From Deroplatys truncata (taxonomy: Eukaryota; Arthropoda; Insecta; Mantodea; Mantidae): DNA of 64,000 bases. The DNA lies in NCBI GenBank assembly GCA_030765065.1, contig CM060977.1, positions 93,575,795 to 93,639,794 on the forward strand, written 5' to 3'. How positions within the stretch are numbered: the first letter of the stretch is position 1; each line of letters opens with the position of its first letter. The notes below the pieces were generated by a model. The model ran no database searches. It worked only from the letters and a program-made list of their open reading frames with translations, and was not told the DNA's origin. The translations under genes and the position numbers were made by a program. Of the stretch, positions 56,004 through 64,000 are shown in pieces.

Positions 56004-56283
56004 GTTAACCTATACGTTATATTGACAACCTCCTGCTTTCTTCGATCTAAAACGTTATTCTTGTATCTAGTATAACCTAAATAAAGATTAAATGGCGGAA
56101 ATTATGAATTATGAATTGGAAGCACCAAGAGAAATTACAAAAGCAGCAGAAAAAATAACACTAGAAGTATTTACCCCAAAAAAATCCAGAAAGCAATATG
56201 ATATAGTATATAATAGCTTCATTGCCTGATGTAAGACAAAACGTGTAGAAAATAATTTCACTGAAAATGACTGTTCTTACTGC
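56004..56283 (+). repeat. DR2 repeat, second copy (3' part)
   Basis: Nearly identical to 54541-54820, in the same orientation, 1.46 kb apart. The first ~300 bp of DR2 are missing here. Confidence 0.88.
56092..56283 (+). pseudogene. Start of a possible Crypton-like tyrosine recombinase, copy 2
   Basis: Same start as at 54628. Here the poly-A run keeps seven A residues, so the frame continues through KKSRKQYDIVYNSFIA. A TGG (Trp) of the other copy is TGA here, after which the peptide goes on CKTKRVENNFTEND. The two copies are thus broken at different places. No catalytic domain follows. Confidence 0.45.
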
Positions 56284-56409
56284 TTATATTGTTTGTAGAT
56301 AGATGGCACAGCATTCGCTATTACCACTTATTTTTAATTTTACTATTGTTTTAGACTTGAGGTGGAACTTTGGATCGTGGTATTAAAAATCAAATCCGGT
56401 ATTTACCTT

Positions 56410-56530
56410 GGCGACTGAGGAAAACCACGAAAAAAACCTCAGACAGATTGGTCGGCCCACGGGGTTTGAACCCGGGACCTTTCGAAACCGGGACCACAGA
56501 CTATACCGCCTGAGCCATCCCGCTCGGTTC
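56410..56530 (-). mobile_element. tRNA-derived SINE (S2-like head), minus
   Basis: On the minus strand: CGGGATGGCTCAGGCGGTAT (box A) and GTCCCGGGTTCAAACCCCGT (box B), then TTTTTTTCGTGGTTTTCCTC, as in S2 heads. Only the first ~120 bp are present. Confidence 0.8.
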
Positions 56531-56910
56531 CAAACTATTCTTTACATGGAAAAGTTCTGATTATTTTGTATTTTTTCAAAAATAGCTCTTATAGATTTTG
56601 ATTAAAATACATAACATTTAAGATGCTTCCATTACAAATAAAATTTATTCTTGAATTTTCTGTCAATAGGCTGTGAAATCCTGTTCATTCAGAATGATTT
56701 TCGTGCAACTAGTAAGCCGTAAGAGACAGATTAAAATCGTACTGAGTAACAAATACAGATCTCGTAAACTTATGTAAAATAATTTTTGTTGCATTATGTT
56801 TGGAGATAGTGCTGAAATGACGGAAAGCTGTATCGTATGAGACAAGAAAAGACAAGATATTCTTCGTAATTGGTTTGAATTTTCGAATACCTTCACATTT
56901 TTAAGTGGTA

Positions 56911-57206
56911 AGCCGCCATTTGGTTTTTGTCGTGGTCATCCATGGAGCGTGGAATTTCAAAGACTTTGCATAGGATGGTTTTAACTATCGCCTATTGTAC
57001 TCCCCTTTTACCTGCAATGGAATATACAATAAAACGTATTTCTCCAAATACTTATCTCCATTAACATGCTGGTTGGGTTGAAGTTTACCGATAAACTTCA
57101 GGGGGTAATTCCCGACTGGAAATGTTCATATCACTTTGTGTCCGGAAATGCGTAGCTTACAAGGTAGATGGCACTGAAGAATGACTACAAACAGTCATGG
57201 ATTGCC
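56911..57206. other. Unrecognised sequence
   Basis: No gene or repeat can be supported. Confidence 0.4.
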
Positions 57207-58200
57207 TCACTCGTTCGAATGTTCCGGGCTGTGTCCGAATATCGTTACAGCCCACGTGGTTACGCTGCTGAATGTCTGAACATTAGGAGCAGGTTCACCG
57301 TACAAATGCTTTTCAGATGCCCTCACAAGTAAAAATCCAGGGTGTTTAAGCCAGGAGATCGAGCAGACCATGCAATAGGGCCTCCACGTGCTATCCAACC
57401 TCTAGGGAATGTGTTGTTGAGATATCGGCGAACATTAATGCGGAAAAGGGCTGCCACTCCATCGTGCTGCAGCCACATCTCCTGCCCTATTGTCAAAGGC
57501 ACATTCTCCAGCAATGGAGACAGAGTGTTTTGTACGAAGTCCATCTACTTGTCTCCGTTCAGGCGTTGTGGAAGAAGAACTGATCCAAGTAGGCAGTCGC
57601 CAATAATCCCTTCCCAAACATTGATGCTGAACAGCTGCTGATGAGACACTTCAACCATTCCGTGAGGATTTCATGTAGACCACAGATGACGATCATGATG
57701 CCAATTCTAATAAGTTTCACTTCATCGGTGAAGAGGACTGAAGACAGAAATCCCATAATGGTGATGGCCTGTTGCACAAACCAGTGGTAGAATCTTTCCT
57801 GTGGAGGAAACTCCGCCGACGATAATCCCTGCACACGTTGGAGGAGATAGGGATAATAGCGGTCGTCATGTAGGATACATATAACCGTCCTTTGGCTTAC
57901 ACCATGTTGGTGGGCAATTGCCTGGAGCTTGTACCAGGGTTGTTCTCAATATCATGGAGAACATGTTTCTCCACATCTGGTGGCACAGTCCGCGGCCGCC
58001 CTGTACGTTCGACTATCTCAAAGGACCCATTCTTGCACAAACGCCCAAAAAATGGTTCAAATGTTGTGTGATGTGGGTGGTGCTGTACATTGCTAGGAAC
58101 ATCCGTGCTGCCTCTCGACCGTTTCCATCTGCTTCGCCATACATAAACACTTGTTCCTGGAATAAATACTGGACCATTTGCTTCTGCGTTGCTTAAACTA
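57207..58200 (-). pseudogene. Tc1/mariner-like DDE transposase, decayed
   Basis: On the minus strand from 58200: an N-terminal region with VYVWRSRWKRSRGST, FGRLCKNGSFEIVERTGRPR and VPPDVEKHVLHDIENNPGTS (helix-turn-helix and linker typical of the DUF4817-type family). The middle is damaged; LFTDEVKLIR (57730) marks the first-Asp region. Then MWLQHDGVAALFRINVRRYL holds the second Asp and GWIARGGPIAWSARSPGLNTLDFYL the third-residue region (usual SPDLTPLD, here Asp replaced by Gly). At least three stops or shifts. Terminal inverted repeats are not certain. Confidence 0.8.
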
Positions 58201-58234
58201 CACTATATGAACACAGAAAACGCATACTGTAAGT

Positions 58235-58497
58235 GTCGTCCTCCGTGGACTAGTGGTACCGTGCTAGCCTCTAGTTCCCAAGGTCGCGGGTTCAAACCCG
58301 GCGGAGGGTGATGGATTTTTTCGGGGTAAAAATTCTTAGCATGGCTTCCTTCGGAAGGGAAGTAAAGCCGGTGGTCCCGGCACGTAAAAGAACCTCAAGC
58401 CTGATAAAGAGGCCTATGAGCAAAATTACCGGTCTTTCACACCCAATATGGAATGGGACGCTAAGAACCATAGTAGTTAAAGAGCGTCCATAAATTG
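58235..58497 (+). mobile_element. SINE family S1, full length, plus
   Basis: Head: GTCCTCCGTGGACTAGTGGT (box A region) and CGCGGGTTCAAACCCGGCGG (box B), then GATGGATTTTTTCGGGGTAA, GGAAGTAAAGCCGGTGGTCC and a 3' part ending AAGAGCGTCCATAAATT. It is the best-preserved S1 copy, next to the upstream (5') side of the decayed transposase. Confidence 0.85.
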
Positions 58498-59155
58498 TCG
58501 CGGTAATCGGCTCGTGTTATCTTATTTGCTGGGCGCCTGTTATTGCTTTATTATTTTAAAATTTGGGTTCTTTGTCCTCCTGCTAGCTATTATTACTCAG
58601 TTAAGCAAGTATCTCTGAGCAGGGCATGTAAACGGAAAGGAGTTGTTACACTGATAAAATAATTTGTTTTTACAGTTTTATTGCCGTCACAATTAATAAT
58701 TTACATCTTTAATCTTTATACACGCCTGACTGAAACTGTTATATTTTCACAATGTAATTACTGTGGTATTAGTTGCCGCGTACTTCACATTTTGTAACTA
58801 ACTTTACGACGCAATAGATTCTTCCAAACTGTATGATGTGCACTTCACGAGAGATTCTTCAAGACTGCGCGACGTGTACCTCGCGAATGATTTTTCAAGA
58901 CTGCATGAAACATCCAGCAATCCAGCAATCGAGAACAGGTCGCCCAGGTTTACCTGGGCGGAATATAATCGCCACAGTACCTAGCCGCGTGCGCGGCTTT
59001 ACCTGTGCGATAAAGGAGGTTAAAAGAATATTCACAAGCTTTTGATGTTTGTCAATCTGTCATGGGCGGGGTTTAGCTTTGTGCACTACCATTGGCTGGG
59101 TCTCGGTGTTCCCTCATGGGCGGACTAGCGACCATGTGGTGACCAAGCCCAATGC
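58498..59155. other. Unrecognised sequence containing two perfect hairpins
   Basis: No coding potential. CGCCCAGGT/ACCTGGGCG at 58941-58960 and AGCCGCG/CGCGGCT at 58983-58998 are perfect inverted repeats with 2-bp loops. A ~30-bp near-duplicate (AGATTCTTCAAGACTGCG type) occurs at about 58820-58910. Confidence 0.55.
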
Positions 59156-59198
59156 TGCTTAACTTGGGCGACCGCTTGTGTGGTCGTCAAGTTAAGCA
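59156..59198. repeat. Hairpin-forming inverted repeat
   Basis: TGCTTAACTTGGGCGACC pairs with GGTCGTCAAGTTAAGCA across a 7-8 bp loop, with one bulge or mismatch. It lies next to the tandem duplication. Confidence 0.75.
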
Positions 59199-59214
59199 GG
59201 CCGGCATGGCAGCA

Positions 59215-59523
59215 AAGCAAGATGGGAATGCAAGTAATGCGATGGGGGTACTCAAGTTGGCGGCAGAGCGGGTCGCTGCTAGATGGTCACTCATCCAGTT
59301 AGCGACCGGGCCCATTGCTCCTTAACTTGGGGAAGTTTGTGAAATTAGGGATTGGCAGACCTCAGCCTCAAGCAAGATGGGAATGCAGGTAATGGGATGG
59401 GGGTACTCAAGTTGGCGGCCGGGCGGGTCGCTGCTGGATGGTCACTCATCCAGTTAGCGACCGGGCCCATTGCTGCTTAACTTGGGGAAGTTTGTGAAAT
59501 TAGGGATTGGCAGACCTCAGCCT
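59215..59523 (+). repeat. 155-bp tandem duplication
   Basis: Positions 59215-59369 and 59370-59523 are nearly identical in tandem. Shared parts include GATGGTCACTCATCCAGTTA and GAAATTAGGGATTGGCAGAC. The high identity suggests a recent event. Composition is GC-richer than average. Confidence 0.9.
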
Positions 59524-60109
59524 CGGGGGCAAACATGCTTATGGCTCGAGAATTTATACTCCTTCCCCCGAAATGCCTAAACATTATAATAGAGCTGCTA
59601 TTGGTTACCAAATCGCGCCAACATTAGCGTCTGCTTTGTCAGCCAATCACAATTACTAACACATATGCTCTAGGGAAGATAGTCCCTCCATTTCTAAAGA
59701 AAGGCACGCTACCCTGATGTAATTTGTTTGTCTCTTCTTAGTGATAAACAACTCGCCCCATCGGTTCATTGCTACCCACTTCCATTGTCAGTTTCAGTGA
59801 GGCCGTGTAAACTTATTTCCTAACAATGCTTATGGCTCACAAACATCTAAAAGCATTCTCATACAGTAATGTTAATTTACACTACAATCACTCTGGCATT
59901 CACAGTGCTGTGATATAAAATACTGCCTCAAAATAAAACTCAATTTTTTTTCACACTGCAAGTTATGAGAGAATGTCGTGAGTACCATCCTCGTAGAAAC
60001 TATACACTTCCGGACAAAAGGTGATATGACTTTTGTGCTCCATTTCCAGTCAGGAGTCGGTCCCTGAAGTTTATCGTGGAGCTAAAACTCGCCCTGTATC
60101 GCAGATAGA
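59524..60109. other. Unrecognised sequence
   Basis: No gene, tRNA or shared repeat was recognised. Confidence 0.4.
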
Positions 60110-60553
60110 GGAGCAAGTTTTTATTACAATAGCTTCTAGAAGAGTGTGTGGAGAAAGTCATTTGAATGGAACGCATACAACTTTCCTGCGATCGTGCTCA
60201 GAAGACGGAATTTCAAAGTTATCACATAGCGGGGCGCTTTTGAAAAATCTGACCATCGCTTTACCTACTCCATTCTTCTGTTACCTACAACGAAACGTCT
60301 GAATGTATAATGAAAGTTTATCACATTTAACAAGGAGTAAACAGAAGAGTAAACTGCTGTAAAAGTAGTTTGTAGAAGAGTGAATATAGAAATTCATGTG
60401 AATGAAGGTTTTCAAGATTTTATATATTTTACTTTCTTTGCCACGGACACAGAGATAGAGAAGGTATTGCATTGCAGTCAAAAATACGATACCGAGATTT
60501 CACGGGAAACACATATTTTGAGGCCGCTGAATCCACAAAAGCATATTTAGAAA
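60110..60553 (-). repeat. DR1 fragments, minus
   Basis: 5'-end pieces (GAGAAAGTCATTTGAATGGA; AAATCTGACCATCGCTTTAC; GTAGAAGAGTGAATATAGAA) are followed at 60427-60553 by a terminal piece starting TTTTACTTTCTTTGCCACGG. The order shows internal loss. Confidence 0.65.
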
Positions 60554-61455
60554 AACCTGTTGTGTTACACTCACATAACTTTCTCTGCTCTTGTACAAAC
60601 TATTTTTGTAAACGCTTATTTTCCATCTATTTCATTTTAATCGAGATAAACATTTGCAGAAACTATCTTACCACTAAATTTCTTGTAGGTGCAAGAGGAA
60701 TATGGTAGGCTTTAAGCGATAGTCAAATATTTTAAGAGCTGGTTGCTATGTGGAGTATTCCGTTCTCTTTGTATGTCCAGGACATAAAAATACGAATAAC
60801 GAATTCCCATTTGAGAAAATGTGTAAGTACTGTCAAACAAATAACAAGGAATATCTCGGAAATGGTTCACTCGACAAAAAAAGAAGAAGAATGGAAGAAA
60901 GAAAGAAAGAAAGAGAGAGAGAGAAAAAAGGAGGTGGTAAAAACTGTATACTTTAACGAGATCTACACTTTTGTATAGTAAAATTTTGTCTATCGCTTAC
61001 GGTTTACCAGTTATGCGAAAGTCGTTCAGAATGAAAAGGACTTTTGGGAACAATACAAGAAAATTCAAGTATACATTTTATTTGCCATAACAATATCTTA
61101 AACATATGGTATTTTAATCAAAATCGTTAGAACCATTTTTGAGGAATTCAAAATTTTCGAAAAATATTCTATGTAAAGGTTAGTCTGGGGTGGGATATTT
61201 TCTTGAAAATCTTTGTATCGCATCCTAGGACAATACTAAACTCAAATACCAAGTTTGGTATTTATATAACTTTTCGTTTTTGAGTTATGCTGTTTACAGA
61301 CAGACTGACGGACACAAACGCGGACATGCTTCCGAAAATGCTATATTTGGATTCAGGGCCCCTCAAAGCATGTATTTCCGGTGTAATCTCGGTATCGAAT
61401 TTTTAGGGAGTACAATACTTCGCCTACTAACGATAAGCAGTAGAGAAAGTAAAAG
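60554..61455 (+). repeat. DR1 (variant A), full length, plus
   Basis: It runs from TGTTGTGTTACACTCACATA to AAGCAGTAGAGAAAGTAAAA. A purine microsatellite (GAAA/GAGA)n at about 60880-60937 has expanded inside it. Confidence 0.87.
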
Positions 61456-61457
61456 GG

Positions 61458-62140
61458 TACGTTTGTGTGAGGTTGAATACAGTAACTCAAAAACAAAAAG
61501 CGGATAAATACCAAACTTGGTACTCAAGTTCAATATATTCCAAAGATGTACACGCAGATTTTCAAGAAAATCTCCTACAGCAAATTAACTTTAAGCGGAA
61601 CATTTTTCGAAATGACTTTGGGGATTTTCATTATAATTTTACATGTTAAAGGTATTACATGACAAATAAAACGTATATCTTGAATTTTCTGGGAATAGCT
61701 TGTGAAGTCCCTTCATTAAGGAAGAAATTTTCTATTACCTTGTATAACTGGTAAACGTTAAGTGATAGACGAAAACGTACTACACAAAAAACGTAGATCT
61801 CTTTAAAACAAACGTTTTGATTTTTAGAACAAGCTATAAGCAATTTTTCGGATATATCCGTTATTAATGATTCGAATTCAACTTCTTTTGTCATTCTCTT
61901 CAAGTACAGTCAACATTCAGTTGTTTCTCGCGATGCCATGGAAAGCGTATGGAATTTTAAGGCCAGCACATAGCGTCCAGTTGTTAAACATTGGACTATC
62001 GCTGTTCTCATTGTAAAGATAACGAAATATGTAATGTAGCTATTCCTGCAAAGATTTATTTGATTAAAATGTAGCATATAGAAAAATAAGCATTTGTAAG
62101 AATAGTCATGTGAACGCAAGATATCAGAATTCTTTTAATA
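61458..62140 (-). repeat. DR1 (variant B), minus, terminal part missing
   Basis: It abuts the previous copy in tail-to-tail orientation. It begins in the ACTCAAAAACAAAAAGCGGA block and runs to AAGAATAGTCATGTGAACGC. Confidence 0.82.
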
Positions 62141-62497
62141 TTTAGTTAAAATATTATAATAACTGCAATGAACATTATAGCAAAAGTTTAGCGGCATAGG
62201 GTGCTTGACATATATGTATGGATATAGATCTAAATTAAACGCAAACATAATTACGGAAACCAATTTACATATCGCCATTGTTGGCATACAACAGATGAAG
62301 CATGGGGAGAAGGTGAATTTTATTTGTTTGCGCGGGCTTGTGTTTACACTGTTGATTGGTTTCCAATTAGCGGCGAGCAAAAGCAATACCACAAAATGTT
62401 AGGATCATTACCCTGACTTCCGGAATAACGCCTTGCTTCTTCTGAAAGAAATACGGCTCATTCGTTGTGTTGATCATGGCTTCCGTTAGAAACAAAA
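62141..62497. other. Unrecognised sequence
   Basis: Overlapping short frames on both strands (62135-62402) and no recognised domain. Confidence 0.4.
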
Positions 62498-63355
62498 GTC
62501 TGATGTTTTACATTCACATCACTTCCTCTACCCTGTTTTATTTATTAGTGGTTACACAAACTATCCTAATGAAGCCTTATTTTTCTATCTACTTCACTTT
62601 AGTTGACAAACGGTTGTAGAATTTGTTTCATTACACGTTTCGTTATAGATACAAAGAGAACAACGATAGTCAAATGTTTAACAACTGGACGCTATATGCT
62701 GGCCTTAAAATTCCATACTGTTTCCATGACATCGCGAGAAACAACTGAATGTTGAGGGGACTTAGAATGGTGTTGAACAATTAGAATCGTTAGTAATCGA
62801 TATCTTGGAAATGGCTGATGGTACAAAAAGATTTATTTGAAATAAATTATATGTTTTAATTAGTTCTACATTTCTTCTGTATCACGTTTTCGTCGTTTAC
62901 AAGTTATACAAAGTTATACAAAATTCCTTCCGAATATGGAGGACTTAAAAAGTTATTCCCAGAAAATTCAGGACGTACATTTTATTTTTCTTGTAAATAT
63001 CTTTAATATGTGTTATTTTAATAAAAAACTTTGAAGCCATTTTTAGAACACCAAAAATTTCGAAAAACTTTCCATGTAAGGGTAGTTTGTAGTTGGGATA
63101 TTTTCTTATAAATCTTCGTGTTGCATCTTTGAAAGCTGCTGAACTGAAATACCAAGTTTGGTGTTGATTCAACGTTTCGTCTTTGAGTTATGGCGTTCAT
63201 AGACACACGCGCACGCGAATGTTTTTTCTATAAATAATTTTTTGGGGTTTTGTATTCAGAGGGCCTCAAAACTTGTATTTCCGGTGAAATCTTGGTATCG
63301 AATTTTTGGGTGGAATTGAATATCTTCTCTATTAGGTACGTGGTAGAGAAAGTAA
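62498..63355 (+). repeat. DR1 (variant B), full length, plus
   Basis: It starts TCTGATGTTTTACATTCACA and ends TAGGTACGTGGTAGAGAAAG. All internal landmarks are in order. Confidence 0.88.
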
Positions 63356-63542
63356 TAAGGTTTCGTAAGAATGGTTCTCCTAATACACGATATAAAATAA
63401 TAAGCGATAGAATGCCATGTGGAATTAACACATCAGATCTTTTGTTTTTCCATATTGTTATATCATCGCCGTTTACTAAGAAGAGTCTGCACCCTTGTTC
63501 AGTTATAACGTTGTATTCTTTAGTATTAAGTTTGTTTCATAA

Positions 63543-64000
63543 TACAGGGTGATTTATGAAGAACTGGCACATTTGTTTCTTTAATTATTCTGTTCGAAGT
63601 TCACTCAATGCTCCAATTTTAGCACCAAATTAAGCAAAATGTTCTGGAGTTTTGATTGCCTGTCACTAGATGCGCAGATGTTCATGTTTTATTCGTAATT
63701 GTTAGTTTTATTGTCGGCAACTGTTTTTGAGATTTTATTCTAGTCAACTGAAAATGGAGTACACATTGAATGAACGACTCTTCCTTCTAAAGTCATATAG
63801 GATTATTAATTAAATTACAGCTACTCAAAGAGCACATCAGAGTGAAGTTGGTGTTCGGAATCCTCCCCAAAGAAACACAACACTGAGACTGATAAACAAA
63901 TTGGTAACAACTGGATCTCTGGTGAGTGAAAAAGGCAAAACTCGTTCATCTAGTCTTCCCACGGTTGTTGTTGACGTAAGAGTACGACTGCATCAGTTGC
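63543..64000 (+). mobile_element. Left part of a Tc1/mariner-like element running off the window
   Basis: The terminus TACAGGGTGATTTATGAAGA at a TA is typical of this superfamily. A transposase start follows at 63754. The right end lies outside. Confidence 0.75.
63754..64000 (+). pseudogene. Tc1/mariner-like transposase N-terminus, partial
   Basis: The frame starts MEYTLNERLFLLKSYRIIN, followed by a TAA stop, then continues TATQRAHQSEVGVRNPPQRN and LRLINKLVTTGSLVSEKGKT to the window edge. This is the helix-turn-helix domain (DUF4817-like) of the arthropod transposase family seen also at 3.7 and 57.2 kb. One in-frame stop at codon 20 suggests a pseudogene. The catalytic core lies outside the window. 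Confidence 0.8.

Larger units (their letters stand above)
55495..56910 (-). repeat. DR1, minus, split by ~0.9 kb of other repeats
   Basis: The left part 55495-55604 (block with ACTCAAAAAGGTCTGTTAAA and AGGTTTTCAAGAAAATG) stops at CACAAAAC. The next DR1 block (CCAAACTATTCTTTACATGG) appears only at 56529 and continues to about 56910. Tandem repeats, a DR2 piece and a SINE fill the gap. Confidence 0.7.

Noticed and set aside
1..64000. CRISPR array, operons, bacterial promoters or terminators
   Set aside because: The tandem repeats have no regular unique spacers, and the content is clearly insect transposon DNA.

Overview
This window is eukaryotic, almost certainly from an insect, and probably from one with a large, repeat-rich genome. 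The evidence is AT-rich DNA without compact operons, several mariner (DD34D) and other IS630-Tc1-mariner transposases, a PIF/Harbinger element, tRNA-derived SINEs, and a Gypsy-type provirus that carries an env gene (errantivirus style). The species cannot be fixed from sequence alone. I found no intact host protein-coding gene. Nearly everything recognisable is a transposable element or tandem repeat, and almost every coding region has stops, frameshifts or deletions.

Layout. 1-5.2 kb: end of a 75-bp tandem repeat, a SINE, a LINE 3' fragment, and a 1.88-kb Tc1/mariner-like element with long terminal inverted repeats. 5.3-8.4 kb: tRNA-like sequences and several copies of a dispersed repeat that dominates the window (called DR1 here). 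9.4-10.2 kb: LINE RNase H end. 10.57-13.5 kb: a Harbinger element with TTA target duplications, containing a mariner and a DR1 copy. 14.1-17.4 kb: a SINE (family S1), a decayed mariner and a cluster of SINE family S2. 19.3-21.1 kb: a 1.8-kb GTGATG-type minisatellite. 21.8-25.1 kb: S2 nested in S2, a heat-shock-type promoter with no recognisable gene behind it, and an inverted S2 pair. 25.9-26.6 kb: an internally deleted mariner. 28.1-30.1 kb: minus-strand LINE split by an insert. 30.1-32.4 kb and 33.4-34.7 kb: two more mariners, the first split by a 1.1-kb insert with 7-bp flanking repeats.

36.0-42.8 kb: a dead errantivirus-like provirus (gag, zinc knuckles, protease, RT, RNase H, integrase, env, 3' LTR). 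Its 5' LTR is missing except for its last 13 bp. 43.2-44.2 kb: pogo-like and mariner fragments. 45.5 kb: a foldback pair of DR1 ends. 46.5 kb: a 45-bp minisatellite. 47.2-53.8 kb: DR1 copies interrupted by a Tc1-like element and by an S1 SINE. 54.3-56.9 kb: two copies of a repeat (DR2) carrying the start of a possible tyrosine-recombinase protein, tandem repeats and a SINE, all inside or beside a split DR1 copy. 57.2-58.5 kb: a decayed transposase and an S1 SINE. 58.9-59.5 kb: perfect hairpins and a 155-bp tandem duplication. 60.1-63.4 kb: more DR1. 63.5 kb to the end: start of another Tc1/mariner-like element running off the window.

The genes do not form a pathway. Their value is as a record of insertion order: DR1 and Harbinger copies are hosts for younger mariner, Tc1-like and SINE insertions. 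Names DR1, DR2, S1 and S2 are local labels. Repeat-family boundaries are estimated by eye and may be off by tens of bases.
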